Below, piece by piece: positions 1 to 8,239 of a DNA stretch of 54,375 nt (position 1 is its first letter; each line of letters starts with the position of its first letter). The notes under the pieces are model-generated. The model was not told the origin of the DNA, made no database searches, and saw only the letters and a list, made by a program, of their open reading frames with translations. This DNA comes from Legionellaceae bacterium (lineage in GTDB: Bacteria; Pseudomonadota; Gammaproteobacteria; Legionellales; Legionellaceae), in the NCBI GenBank assembly GCA_030148065.1, contig JASBUC010000031.1, forward strand, positions 1-54,375. Reading direction: 5' to 3'. Made by a program: the position numbers and the translations under genes.

Positions 1-18
1 TCTTCGTTTCCGCTCTGA

Positions 19-450
19 ATGACGAACCTTCTATTCACCATTTACTTTTCTAGCATCTCCAAACTACAAGGTGAGCAAAGCGTTAAGAAACAAGAGGCAG
101 AAAATGCAGCAGCAAGTCTTGCTGAAATATCACTAAATACTGCACGGTTAGAGGTAGAGGCCACAGTTCAACTTGGCCAAAAAGAAGCAGAGCTCTTGCA
201 ACAACCAGCATACTTTAATATGAAAATTATTGAAGCTGTAACTGAATCCATCACTAAAGCAAATCTGCTTGAAGCGACGCAATCCTCACAAGCGGCCATG
301 TTTGCTAATGGTGGTGGCCAAGTACAACCTGTAACCCAAATTTTTAGCCAACTCAGTGAAGCACAAAGAGGCCTAACTCTCTTTAGTCAAGCAAAAGAGA
401 TGCCCAAATCACCGACAAGACATCAAGGTAGCAGTCTTCAAATAAGCTAA
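19..450 (+). CDS. Hypothetical protein, unrecognised, possibly the C-terminal remnant of a larger gene
   Basis: A 143-residue open frame starts at the ATG at 19. A short open frame in another phase (LRFRSE) ends at the TGA at 20-22, giving an ATGA overlap that fits either an operon or a frameshift break. Residues 15-65 are rich in Glu, Ala and Gln and look helical or coiled-coil; the rest is polar with a Gly-Gly-Gly turn near residue 99. I recognise no family. Only 18 bases precede it, so whether this is a complete gene or the tail of a broken one cannot be settled here. A 12-bp-stem hairpin follows at 468. Confidence 0.4.
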   Translation: MTNLLFTIYFSSISKLQGEQSVKKQEAENAAASLAEISLNTARLEVEATVQLGQKEAELLQQPAYFNMKIIEAVTESITKANLLEATQSSQAAMFANGGGQVQPVTQIFSQLSEAQRGLTLFSQAKEMPKSPTRHQGSSLQIS

Positions 451-467
451 CGAGCCTTTAAAAGACT

Positions 468-498
468 GTAAGTTTCCAAATCACACTTGGAAACTTAC
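468..498. terminator. Hairpin between convergent genes, probably bidirectional terminator
   Basis: Perfect 12-bp arms (GTAAGTTTCCAA / TTGGAAACTTAC) enclose a 7-nt loop between the ends of the convergent genes at 450 and 536. On the minus strand the stem is followed by a short T-rich run (AGTCTTTT); on the plus strand by CCTCTTTCC. No long U-tract is present on either side. Confidence 0.6.
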
Positions 499-535
499 AC
501 CCTCTTTCCTATTGCATTGATATTATTAGTTAAAT

Positions 536-1291
536 TCATATTTTATTAAAATAACGAGTAATTTTTTGGCTCGCAGGAATAACAGATAAGTTATCTATAA
601 GTGCATCTTTAAAAGCGCCAAGCTCTGAGGGAAGTCCGCTAGAGTGAGAGACAGTACAAGATAAAGTACACTCCACTTTCCCATCACGTTCTTCACGTTG
701 ACCTATGACAAACCAAGGAGCTTCCGCATTGTGATCTTTATTTTTTTGAGATGGAAGATAGGAAGAAAACGGAAAGGACATGGAGGTAATCATATGGGTT
801 AACCCATACCAACTTAAGTCATTATAGACTGGGTCGCCCCCCCCTTCTCTTAATGAATTGATTTCATGACGATATGTTCTTACAAATTCAGGCCACGTCA
901 TTGTACCAACCCCTTCTATAAAAAAACCTTGTTGTTGGCCAGATTCCTTCCCTACCGTGACAGAAACATAGAAAGGTAAATTATTAAAACAGTACCATTT
1001 GTCATTAATGTATCGATAGCGGAACAACGAAAACTCAGGGGCCTGCATTGTTTTTATTAGGTGGTAATACAAAAACGCATTAAAACTGCTTCCCTCTATC
1101 TTGTGATAGGTACGATAATTTTGATAAATGACAGATAGATCGAGTTTTATGTCGGTATGAAAAAAGGGGTTTGTATTTTGAGGATAAAACCCTAATGAAA
1201 ATCTCTTAAACTCGGTTTCATTTTGTAAATTAACCAACTCTCCGGAAAACTTTTTAAGTGCCCGCTCTAACTCTTCGTCTTCAATATGCAT
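536..1291 (-). CDS. Chloramphenicol acetyltransferase-fold protein with altered catalytic motif
   Basis: The 251-residue protein follows the layout of CAT-type acyltransferases. There is an N-terminal beta/alpha stretch (NPFFHTDIKLDLSV, about 41-54), a helix followed by the PEF segment (about 72-91), and a late APWFVIGQ strand (191-198) leading to the active-site strand. In CAT the active site reads HHxxxDG; here it reads SHSSGLP (215-221). The second His (H216) is kept, but the first His and the Asp-Gly are not. True CATs are about 215-220 residues, so this one is slightly longer. The acceptor is unlikely to be chloramphenicol; it could be an O-acyltransferase of unknown substrate or catalytically weak. 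It is separate from thyA (22 bp gap) but on the same strand. Confidence 0.65.
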   Translation of the reverse strand: MHIEDEELERALKKFSGELVNLQNETEFKRFSLGFYPQNTNPFFHTDIKLDLSVIYQNYRTYHKIEGSSFNAFLYYHLIKTMQAPEFSLFRYRYINDKWYCFNNLPFYVSVTVGKESGQQQGFFIEGVGTMTWPEFVRTYRHEINSLREGGGDPVYNDLSWYGLTHMITSMSFPFSSYLPSQKNKDHNAEAPWFVIGQREERDGKVECTLSCTVSHSSGLPSELGAFKDALIDNLSVIPASQKITRYFNKI

Positions 1292-1313
1292 ATCAGCTAT
1301 GTCTCGTATCTAG

Positions 1314-2108
1314 TTATACTGCAACCTTCCCTTTAATAACGCCATGACATTCATAGTTTTCAATGACAAAGTCTTCGAACTTGTAATCAAAAATGGACTC
1401 AGGCTTTCTGGTTATTTTTAGCGTTGGCAGCTTATGAGGCGTACGCGAGAGTTGTAATTTTACTTGCTCTAGGTGATTGGTGTAGATGTGACAATCGCCC
1501 CCCGACCAAATGAACTCTCCAACCTCTAGGTTGCATTGCTCGGCAACCATATGGGTAAGCAGGGAGTAAGAGGCGATGTTAAACGGAACGCCTAAAAATA
1601 AATCGGCTGAACGCTGGGTTAACTTACAAGAGAGTTTGTTGTCTGCAACATAAAACTGGAATAAACAATGGCAAGGGGGGAGCGCCATTTTATCAATGTC
1701 ACCAACGTTCCAAGAGCACACCAGTAATCGTCTAGAGTTAGGGTTTTGCCTAAGTTCTTGCATTAGGGTTTCAATTTGATCCACCGCTCTGCCATCAGCT
1801 GCCTGCCAGCGGCGCCACTGCGCGCCATATACAGGGCCGAGCTCACCGTTTTCATCCGCCCACTCATCCCAAATACGAACACCATTTTCATTTAAGTACG
1901 CAATGTTGGTCTCGCCTTTTAAAAACCATAAAAGCTCATGAATAATGCTCTTTAGGTGCAACTTTTTAGTGGTGACCAGCGGAAAGCCCTCACTTAAGTC
2001 AAAGCGCATCTGGTGCCCAAAAGAGCTCAGTGTGCCAACACCCGTTCTGTCCTCCTTACGAACCCCAGTTTCTAAAACCTTCTCTAACAACTCTAAATAC
2101 TCTCTCAC
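1314..2108 (-). CDS. thyA: Thymidylate synthase ThyA
   Basis: Converts dUMP to dTMP using methylenetetrahydrofolate as carbon donor and reductant. The 264 residues equal the E. coli enzyme in length. The nucleophile C146 lies in PPCHC; the QRSxDxxLGxPFNIASYxLL substrate-binding stretch and the C-terminal [12 protein letters not shown] segment are intact. The start is GTG at 2108, preceded by a purine-rich GGGGGAGAGAG ribosome-binding site. In E. coli thyA sits just downstream of lgt; here the GIY-YIG element (2105-2630) separates the two. One 20-bp repeat copy covers the thyA start codon and ribosome-binding site, and a second copy lies upstream at 2611. Confidence 0.97.
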   Translation of the reverse strand: MREYLELLEKVLETGVRKEDRTGVGTLSSFGHQMRFDLSEGFPLVTTKKLHLKSIIHELLWFLKGETNIAYLNENGVRIWDEWADENGELGPVYGAQWRRWQAADGRAVDQIETLMQELRQNPNSRRLLVCSWNVGDIDKMALPPCHCLFQFYVADNKLSCKLTQRSADLFLGVPFNIASYSLLTHMVAEQCNLEVGEFIWSGGDCHIYTNHLEQVKLQLSRTPHKLPTLKITRKPESIFDYKFEDFVIENYECHGVIKGKVAV

Positions 2109-2147
2109 CCTCTCTCCCCCTTCTTTAAAATCAAGAGACCACTAACT

Positions 2148-2177
2148 CTACGTACCGCGACTTGTTCGCGGTATCCA
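2148..2177 (+). repeat. REP-like palindrome, left arm of 30-bp inverted repeat
   Basis: It contains the internal palindrome ACCGCGA-cttgt-TCGCGGT and is the exact reverse complement of 2571-2600. It starts with CTACGT, as does the repeat at 9656. Lying 11 bp past the GIY-YIG stop, it may also act as a transcript-end hairpin. Confidence 0.85.
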
Positions 2178-2187
2178 GATCTTTTAA

Positions 2188-2478
2188 TTAGTGGCAAATC
2201 TCTTTATACAAATCACACCAGGCCGGATTAAGCCCTTCAATTAAATTTAGTTTCCATTGTCTAGGCCAATTTTTAAGTCTCTTTTCACGTCGTGCAGCTT
2301 CCCTATATGAATCATGCACTTCGTAGTAAACCAACATGTGTATGCCATAGTTTGCTGTAAATCCTTGGACAACATTATTTTTATGTTCCCAGATCCGCTT
2401 AACTAAATTAGTTGTTGAGCCTACATAAAGCGTTCCATTACGCTTGCTTGCCATAATGTACATGTAAAAAGAACTCAC
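2188..2478 (-). CDS. Small GIY-YIG domain nuclease
   Basis: A stand-alone GIY-YIG domain of 96 residues. The GIY-equivalent strand is YMYI (5-8), the YIG-equivalent is YVG (18-20), the helix Arg is R28 (LVKRIWEH), and the REKRLKNW segment carries the likely catalytic Glu. It ends with the NPAWCDLY tail typical of the short GIY-YIG (UPF0213/YhbQ-like) group. The start is GTG at 2478 with AGGAG seven bases upstream. The only gene between perfect 30-bp inverted repeats, it may nick or process that repeat, by analogy with RAYT/REP pairs. Known members of this group have DNA-nicking or repair-related roles; the repeat link is inference. Confidence 0.85.
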   Translation of the reverse strand: MSSFYMYIMASKRNGTLYVGSTTNLVKRIWEHKNNVVQGFTANYGIHMLVYYEVHDSYREAARREKRLKNWPRQWKLNLIEGLNPAWCDLYKEICH

Positions 2479-2570
2479 CAGAAGATCTCCTTTCCTCAGT
2501 TGGACTCATCAATATAATATTATCAGCTCATACCATAGTACTAAAAACGAGTTATGAAATGAAAAAAGCC

Positions 2571-2600
2571 TGGATACCGCGAACAAGTCGCGGTACGTAG
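2571..2600 (-). repeat. REP-like palindrome, right arm of 30-bp inverted repeat
   Basis: Exact reverse complement of 2148-2177, with the same internal 7-bp stem. It lies about 90 bp upstream of the GIY-YIG start. Confidence 0.85.
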
Positions 2601-2660
2601 GAGGGCAGCATCACCCTCTCTCCCCCTTCTCTCACTCTGCCATTAATTTATAAATCAACC

Positions 2661-2693
2661 AACGCCTAATCTTTGCTGCAAGAGTTAGGCGTT
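2661..2693 (-). terminator. Hairpin overlapping the lgt stop codon
   Basis: AACGCCTAA / TTAGGCGTT, a 9-bp stem with a 15-nt loop that includes the lgt TAA. No clear U-tract follows (GGTTGATTTA), so it may be an attenuator or RNA-protective hairpin rather than a strong terminator. It could uncouple lgt from thyA. Confidence 0.4.
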
Positions 2694-3476
2694 CACCTCT
2701 TTCTTCTTATAAGCTAACACCAATAATCCAATGCCTAACAAAATTAATGGCAAAGACAACAATTGTCCCATACTTAGCCAGTTGAATGCAATGTAGCCTA
2801 AATGACGATCCGGTTCTCTGAAAAACTCGACAAAAAACCTTAAAAGTCCGTAGGTTAGAGAAAACACGCCAGAAACGGCCATGGTTGGCCTGGGTTTTGC
2901 GCAGTAAATCCAGACAATCGAGAACAAGATAACCCCTTCTAAGAACAGCTCATAGAGTTGTGAGGGGTGCCGAGGAAGTGCGTCCACATGAGGAAAGACA
3001 ATGGCCCAAGGCACGTCTGTTACTCGCCCCCAAAGCTCGCCGTTGATAAAATTACCTAACCTGCCAGCCCCAAGCCCAATAGGAACAATTGGAGCTACAA
3101 AGTCTGTTACCTCCCAAAAGCCTCTCTGGGTTTTGCGAGCAAAATAAAAAAGCGCCAATAAAACACCTAAGAAACCACCGTGAAACGACATTCCGCCTTG
3201 CCAGAAGTAAAACACACTCCAAGGTTCGGCGAGGAAACTGCTCAAATTATAAAATAAGACATAGCCAAGTCGCCCGCCTAAAATGGCTCCTAGGGCTGCG
3301 TAAAAAATAAGATCGCTCAATTCATCACGGCTCCAAAGCAAACGATAGTGCTTAATTCGCCACTTCGCCAAGAACCATGCTGAGGCAAAACCAACTAAGT
3401 ACATCATGCCATACCAGCGAAGCTTAATGGGCCCAATGGCTAACATCACAGGATCAAATTGTGGATGGTTAAACAA
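2685..3476 (-). CDS. lgt: Prolipoprotein diacylglyceryl transferase Lgt
   Basis: Inner-membrane enzyme that transfers diacylglycerol from phosphatidylglycerol to the lipobox Cys of prolipoproteins. The Lgt landmarks are visible: HPQFDPVMLAIGPIKLRWYG at the N-terminus, then GGRLGYVLFY, FHGGFLG, the Lgt signature GLGAGRLGNFINGELWGR, HPSQLYE and a late FFREPD. About seven membrane segments are evident. The frame stays open to a TTG at 3527, but the TTG at 3476 has GGGGA a few bases upstream and gives an N-terminus aligning with E. coli Lgt (263 residues), so I prefer it. It sits downstream of ptsP as in E. coli, with a repeat unit between them. Confidence 0.93.
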   Translation of the reverse strand: MFNHPQFDPVMLAIGPIKLRWYGMMYLVGFASAWFLAKWRIKHYRLLWSRDELSDLIFYAALGAILGGRLGYVLFYNLSSFLAEPWSVFYFWQGGMSFHGGFLGVLLALFYFARKTQRGFWEVTDFVAPIVPIGLGAGRLGNFINGELWGRVTDVPWAIVFPHVDALPRHPSQLYELFLEGVILFSIVWIYCAKPRPTMAVSGVFSLTYGLLRFFVEFFREPDRHLGYIAFNWLSMGQLLSLPLILLGIGLLVLAYKKKEVNA

Positions 3477-3554
3477 ACTCGTCCCCAAAATAATGAAAAA
3501 TAAGCCCAATACTAAACAATGCCCCAAAAGGTGTCGAGCCCCGTGCTATTTGTT

Positions 3555-3749
3555 AAAGATGGCGGTGAGGAGCGTTGAAGCGGCCACCTAATAGCACCAA
3601 CCAATAATCTCGTGAAAGCCGTCAGCTTTGAGTACAGATTGGAAAAACGTTTTGTGCGAGAAAGCGCAGCGTACACCCGTACGTGAGCATTTTGAGCGAA
3701 AACGTTTTTTTCAAGCTGTGCCAAAGATGGCGGTGAGGAGCGTTGAAGC
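3555..3749. repeat. Gene-less repeat unit bounded by 27-bp direct repeats, between ptsP and lgt
   Basis: Identical 27-bp copies beginning AAAGATGGCGGTGAGGAGCG lie at 3555-3581 and 3723-3749. The 141 bp between contain a GTAC...GTAC palindrome (near 3671-3684) and inverted AAAACGTTTT-like blocks (near 3647 and 3701). The second copy ends six bases from the ptsP stop codon. Short open frames across the unit repeat LQRSSPPSL and have no family resemblance, so I read it as a non-coding dispersed repeat. Insertion between genes usually adjacent supports mobility. Confidence 0.6.
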
Positions 3750-3755
3750 TCATAT

Positions 3756-6041
3756 TTAGGATTTGCCGGCTCGGATAAGCCCACCTAACCCCGCATTATC
3801 CAGAGCTCGTTCTAGATGAAAGCGTATTAGGGCCGAGTTATCCATTTCCAGCACTTCGCTTAAGATTTTTCTTGCTTGTGACATGGAGAACTGTCGCACC
3901 ACCCATTTAACGCGTGGCAGACTCGATGAATTCATACTAAGCCCATCAAACCCCATGGCAAGCAGTAAAATAGCAGCGGCAGGATCGGCTGCCATCTCGC
4001 CACAAACACTGACTAAAATTCCTTCTGCATGTCCTCCTTCAACTACCTGCAAAAGGGCTCTCAACACCGCTGGATGCAAAGAATCATACAAACCGGCAAC
4101 ACGAGCGTTATTGCGATCAACCGCTAATAAGTACTGAGTTAAATCATTGCTGCCAATGGATAAAAAATCGACACGGCGCGCAAGCTCTCTTGCTTGGTAA
4201 ACTGCAGATGGGACTTCTATCATCACCCCTATCAGAGGTTTGGTAATATTGACCCCTTCTTCAAGCACTTCTTGATAGGCTTGCTCAATGAGATGCAGCG
4301 CTTCATCAACTTCACCAACCCCACTAATCATCGGCAGCATAATTCGCAAATTATTAAGCCCTTCACTGGCTTTTAACATGGCGCGAACCTGCATTAAAAA
4401 TAAGTCCGGGTGGTCAAGGGTAATTCGAATGCCTCGCCAACCAAGAAACGGATTTTCTTCTTCCACTGGAAAATAAGGTAAGGCCTTATCGCCTCCTACA
4501 TCAATGGTTCTCATTACCACCATTAAAGGAGAGAACGCTTTTAACACTTGCTTATAAATGACCATCTGCTCTGTTTCAGAAGGAAATCGATCTCGTGTCA
4601 TAAAAGGAATTTCAGAGCGGTAGAGCCCAACCCCCTCACCCCCAACACTCAAAGAGAGCCCTGCATCCATGGCAAGACCTGTGTTGACATACAAGCCCAC
4701 CCGGTAACCGTCAGAGGTTACAGCAGGCTCTTTTCGCAATTCTTCCAAAGACTCGTTTAACTCATCTTCCTCTTTGGCCAAGCGTTTAAATTCAGCAAGT
4801 AAGGCTTTAGATGGTGAGATATAAACCTGTCCAAAATAACCATCAACGATCACCGCTCGTTTTGAGATGGCATCGACTCGCAGGCCTTGTGCTCCCATCA
4901 CGGTTGGCACACCCAGTGCTCGGGTTAAAATGGCAACATGAGAGTTGGTCGAGCCTCGTGCAGAAACCACCCCTTTAAGGCAGCCTTCTGGCACCTCAGC
5001 TAAGGCCGCAGCGGTTACTTCTTCCCCCACTAAAATGGTGCGTTTGGGGTATTTTGTTTCCGTCACCTCTGTCTTTTGCAGATAAGAGAGTACTCGTCGC
5101 CCGAGATCCCGAAAGTCACTGGCTTTTTCGCGCAAGTAAGGATCTTCCATGGCATCAAATTGCTTGATGTGTTTTTTCACCACCAGAGAAAGAGCAGCCT
5201 GAGCATTGAGTTTCTCTGTTTCAATGATCTCGATGACTTCTTGCCCAAGGTTGTCATTTTCAAGAATACGGGTATAGACATCAAACAAAGCCAGCTCTTC
5301 TTCTGGTAGCGTCGAGCTCATCCGTTGGCTAAGTTTGCTCATTTCCTGACGAGTTTCTGAAAGGGCGACAAGAAGCTTATCAATTTCAGTCTGAACATCA
5401 TCGACTTTGTCTTTTGGCACCACATCAATGTCTGATGGAGGGTAGACCGCAACGGCGGTTCCGATGCCAACGCCCGACACTGAGCTAATCCCCTTAATAG
5501 AGGCTTCTTCAATTTCTTTAAACGAGGGGGCATTTTCAGATGCAAGCGACTGCAACTCTCCGGTTGCCTCTGCATGAGCCACCACACCACCGAGTTGAGC
5601 CGCTAGAGTCACTAAAAACGCTTCTTCCGACTCGTCAAATTTACGTTGCTCTTCTTGCTGTAGCGTAATCACACCATAGAGCCTTCGGTGATGGATAATC
5701 GGCACACCTAAGAAAGCTCGATAATTTTCTTCCCCCACTAAAGGGTGTGCTAAAAATTCTGGGTGCTCTTCGGCATTATCTAGATTAATAGGCTCTTCTC
5801 GTCGCCCAACCAAGCCAATTAGGCCTTGATCGAGATTGAGCCGAATCTTGCCTATTGCTTCTTCATTTAAGCCACTTGCAGCCATTAAGACGTATTCAGC
5901 ATTTCGGTTATCAATGATAAAAACGGAGGCGGCCTGAGTACTAACGGCTTTTCGAATTTCAGCCACCAATACTTCGAGTGCGTCTTTAATGTTTGCAGCA
6001 CTGGTGACTTCTTGAACTATTCGACGTAATAAATTAAGCAT
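3756..6041 (-). CDS. ptsP: Phosphoenolpyruvate-protein phosphotransferase PtsP (EI-Ntr)
   Basis: First enzyme of the nitrogen PTS relay: autophosphorylates from PEP and passes phosphate to NPr. The 761 residues (E. coli 748) show an N-terminal GAF domain (about 1-165), then the PEP-utiliser N-domain (about 185-310), the mobile phospho-His domain with RGSTNSHVAIL, and the C-terminal PEP-binding TIM barrel with VGLYRSEIPFM, GWRGIRI, GVMIEVPSA, SIGSNDLTQY and SVCGEMA. All catalytic blocks are intact. It is cotranscribed with rppH, three bases upstream, matching the E. coli order. Confidence 0.96.
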   Translation of the reverse strand: MLNLLRRIVQEVTSAANIKDALEVLVAEIRKAVSTQAASVFIIDNRNAEYVLMAASGLNEEAIGKIRLNLDQGLIGLVGRREEPINLDNAEEHPEFLAHPLVGEENYRAFLGVPIIHHRRLYGVITLQQEEQRKFDESEEAFLVTLAAQLGGVVAHAEATGELQSLASENAPSFKEIEEASIKGISSVSGVGIGTAVAVYPPSDIDVVPKDKVDDVQTEIDKLLVALSETRQEMSKLSQRMSSTLPEEELALFDVYTRILENDNLGQEVIEIIETEKLNAQAALSLVVKKHIKQFDAMEDPYLREKASDFRDLGRRVLSYLQKTEVTETKYPKRTILVGEEVTAAALAEVPEGCLKGVVSARGSTNSHVAILTRALGVPTVMGAQGLRVDAISKRAVIVDGYFGQVYISPSKALLAEFKRLAKEEDELNESLEELRKEPAVTSDGYRVGLYVNTGLAMDAGLSLSVGGEGVGLYRSEIPFMTRDRFPSETEQMVIYKQVLKAFSPLMVVMRTIDVGGDKALPYFPVEEENPFLGWRGIRITLDHPDLFLMQVRAMLKASEGLNNLRIMLPMISGVGEVDEALHLIEQAYQEVLEEGVNITKPLIGVMIEVPSAVYQARELARRVDFLSIGSNDLTQYLLAVDRNNARVAGLYDSLHPAVLRALLQVVEGGHAEGILVSVCGEMAADPAAAILLLAMGFDGLSMNSSSLPRVKWVVRQFSMSQARKILSEVLEMDNSALIRFHLERALDNAGLGGLIRAGKS

Positions 6042-6044
6042 TCG

Positions 6045-6584
6045 TTATCTTTTTTTTCCCCAGCGTCTGTGCGGCCTATAGCGTGCACCCGGTCTTCTTG
6101 AGCGCTTTTTCTCTTCCGCAAAGGGAAGAAGCTCCTTAATTGCTTGCTGATAAACTTGTCGTTTAAAGTAAATGACTTCCCGAGCAGGAAGCTCTCTACT
6201 TACCCACCGCCAACTGTCAAATTCAGGCGAGTCACAGAGATCTAAGCGAACCTTTTGCTCAGGGGAGACCAACCTCAATAAAAACCATTTCTGTTTTTGG
6301 CCAATGACTAGTGGCTCAACACCTTGTCGAATAAATTGCTTTGGTAGGCGATATTTTAACCATCGTTTGGTCACCGCAAGGACTTCAACATCCTCAGGCT
6401 CGAGACCAACTTCTTCTCTCAGCTCTCGATGCATCGCATCTTCTAGTGCCTCATTCGAGCCCACCCCTCCTTGTGGGAATTGCCAAGCATCTGAGCCGAG
6501 GCGCCGCCCCCAAAACAAGCGATTGTCCGAGTTCAAGATGATAATGCCTACATTTAAACGGTATCCTGCGTTATCTACCGCCAT
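6045..6584 (-). CDS. rppH: RNA pyrophosphohydrolase RppH
   Basis: Removes pyrophosphate from 5'-triphosphorylated mRNAs and so starts RNase E-dependent decay. Residues 39-61 form a full Nudix box (GGVGSNEALEDAMHRELREE followed by VGL) with the conserved Glu residues. The opening GYRLNVGIIILN and the KFLLR/SPEFDSWRWV regions are as in RppH. The last 25 residues are very basic (KKRSRRPGARYRPHRRW), a tail that could bind RNA. First gene of the rppH-ptsP-lgt-thyA group. Confidence 0.95.
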   Translation of the reverse strand: MAVDNAGYRLNVGIIILNSDNRLFWGRRLGSDAWQFPQGGVGSNEALEDAMHRELREEVGLEPEDVEVLAVTKRWLKYRLPKQFIRQGVEPLVIGQKQKWFLLRLVSPEQKVRLDLCDSPEFDSWRWVSRELPAREVIYFKRQVYQQAIKELLPFAEEKKRSRRPGARYRPHRRWGKKR

Positions 6585-6680
6585 ACGATCATCTTAATTC
6601 AATGTATTTGTACTGATTTTTCCACAAATAGGGCCTATTTCGCAAGAAATAAGCACTTTTCTGGCAAAAATAAGCAAGAT

Positions 6681-7307
6681 TTAGTCTGTTTTAACCCTAC
6701 GTCCCAACCAATCAGCAAGATCATCGACTTCTTTTTGACATACCTCATGCCCCATTGGGTAGAGATGCGGGGCTAAATTATTAAATCCCAAACTTAACAA
6801 ATGCTGTTTGCTGGCAAGACCAAAGTCTAATGGAACAACATCATCCCCTTTGCCATGCGCCATGAAGATTGGAAGGTTTAATTTATCATGGAACTCTGCT
6901 TGGCTAAGCGATTGAAATAACGGCAAATAACCCGATAAGGCAATGACCCCCGCTAAGGGTTTGTGATGACTAAGCGCGGTGTACAAGGCCATTGCCGCAC
7001 CTTGTGAAAAACCACTTAAGAAAACATCGCTTTCTTGATAGCCCTGCCTAAGACAAGCCTCTATTTCTGCACGTATAATCTCTCGCGATGCTTTAATGCC
7101 AGCTTCATCTTCTCTGCCACCTCTTTGCAAGGAAAAGATGTCATACCAGGCCGGCATTGGAAACCCTTGGTTGATGGTCACTGGCCGAGTCGGTGCCTGT
7201 AAACAGACGTGGGAGAAGGCATCACCTAATGGAAGTGCTTGTGAGAGGCCTTTCATATCCTCACTCGATGCCCCTAAACCGTGCATCCAAATTACAACTT
7301 TTTTCAT
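6681..7307 (-). CDS. Carboxylesterase / lysophospholipase-like alpha/beta hydrolase (EstB/YpfH type)
   Basis: A 208-residue serine hydrolase of the acyl-protein-thioesterase/carboxylesterase family. HGLGAS forms the oxyanion loop (9-14), the nucleophile elbow is GFSQGAAMAL (S101), the acid is in GDDVVP (D155 or D156) and the base is H187 in MGHEVC. PAWYDIFS and the QAP turn are also family features. Likely cytosolic, with no signal peptide. Family members cleave short acyl esters or lysophospholipids; the substrate here is unknown. It is divergent from the MBL gene at 7388. Confidence 0.88.
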   Translation of the reverse strand: MKKVVIWMHGLGASSEDMKGLSQALPLGDAFSHVCLQAPTRPVTINQGFPMPAWYDIFSLQRGGREDEAGIKASREIIRAEIEACLRQGYQESDVFLSGFSQGAAMALYTALSHHKPLAGVIALSGYLPLFQSLSQAEFHDKLNLPIFMAHGKGDDVVPLDFGLASKQHLLSLGFNNLAPHLYPMGHEVCQKEVDDLADWLGRRVKTD

Positions 7308-7387
7308 AAATCTTGTCCTAAGGCTATTGGAAGAGAGCTCCTAAATGAGCTAACATCTTTTTAATTTTTAAACGACTGAATAATCGA

Positions 7388-8239
7388 ATGGATATTACCC
7401 CTTTTCATGATCAAAACACAGGGACGATGACGTACATTGTCAGTTGCAGTGAACGTCGAGAGTGCGCAATTATCGATCCAGTCTTAGACTACAACCCTCA
7501 TGATGGGGTGATAAGCTTTTACTCGGCAGAAAAAGTAATCCAACACATCAAAGACTATGATTTAACCGTCCGTGTCATTCTCGAGACACACGTTCATGCC
7601 GATCATCTAAGTGCCAGTCGTTATTTAAAGAATAAGCTTGGTGGCAAGATAGGGATTAGCCAACGCATCACCGAAGTTCAACATACCTTTAGCACCATGT
7701 TTAACTTAAGCGACTGCAGAAGTGATGGGGCTGAATTTGATCTGCTGCTTAAAGACCAACAAAGTCTACAAGTTGGGCAACTTAGCATTCTGGTGGTGGC
7801 AACGCCCGGGCACACGCCTGCCTGTGTCTGCTATAAAATTGGCGAACACATCTTTGTCGGTGATACCATCTTTTCCCCAAACCTAGGAACTGCTCGTTGT
7901 GATTTTCCAGGCGGTAGCGCCGAAACCTTGTTTGCTTCGATTGAAAAACTCTTAGCTTACCCTGATTCCTGCAAACTCTATGTTGGCCATGACTACCCTG
8001 GCGTGGACGAACAACCAAGCTTTGTTCACACCATAGGAGAACAAAAAGACAAAAACCCCTATTTGCAGGACTTTAATGAAACATCGTTTGTCAAAATGAG
8101 AAGCGAGCGCGATAAAACTTTAGGTGCACCCAAGTTATTATTTCCCTCTTTGCAGGTCAACATCCGAGGCGGGCAGTTGCCCACCCCAGAAACTAATGGT
8201 CAGCGATATTTAAAAATACCGCTTACTGGCAATTTCTAA
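7388..8239 (+). CDS. MBL-fold persulfide dioxygenase-like protein
   Basis: A 283-residue metallo-beta-lactamase-fold protein of the ETHE1/Blh group. The metal motif is THVHADH (H68, H70, D72, H73), followed by ATPGHTPAC, FVGDTIF and the late YVGHDYP. ETHE1-type enzymes oxidise glutathione persulfide to sulfite with one mononuclear iron, and the layout fits them better than glyoxalase II. It starts at the ATG at 7388 and its TAA ends one base before the convergent Cys-rich gene. No sulfide-quinone reductase or rhodanese lies nearby. Confidence 0.85.
   Translation: MDITPFHDQNTGTMTYIVSCSERRECAIIDPVLDYNPHDGVISFYSAEKVIQHIKDYDLTVRVILETHVHADHLSASRYLKNKLGGKIGISQRITEVQHTFSTMFNLSDCRSDGAEFDLLLKDQQSLQVGQLSILVVATPGHTPACVCYKIGEHIFVGDTIFSPNLGTARCDFPGGSAETLFASIEKLLAYPDSCKLYVGHDYPGVDEQPSFVHTIGEQKDKNPYLQDFNETSFVKMRSERDKTLGAPKLLFPSLQVNIRGGQLPTPETNGQRYLKIPLTGNF

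Larger units (their letters stand above)
2105..2630. mobile_element. Putative mini-element: GIY-YIG gene between inverted repeats, bounded by 20-bp direct repeats
   Basis: Identical 20-bp direct repeats (TCACCCTCTCTCCCCCTTCT) lie at 2105-2124 and 2611-2630. Inside them are perfect 30-bp inverted repeats at 2148-2177 and 2571-2600, and inside those one gene, a GIY-YIG nuclease (2188-2478). The unit sits between lgt and thyA, which are neighbours in enterobacteria, so an insertion into an ancestral lgt-thyA junction is the simplest reading. The direct repeats would then be a target duplication, or tandem copies of the thyA leader. No transposase is present. That it is mobile is inference. Confidence 0.5.

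Noticed and set aside
2148-2600. CRISPR array
   Set aside because: Only two inverted copies of a palindrome, no regular spacing of direct repeats and no cas gene.
3512-3784. Minus-strand 90-residue open frame across the ptsP-lgt gap
   Set aside because: It runs over the 27-bp direct repeats, so LQRSSPPSL occurs twice, and it overlaps the ptsP end. No family resemblance; explained as repeat sequence.
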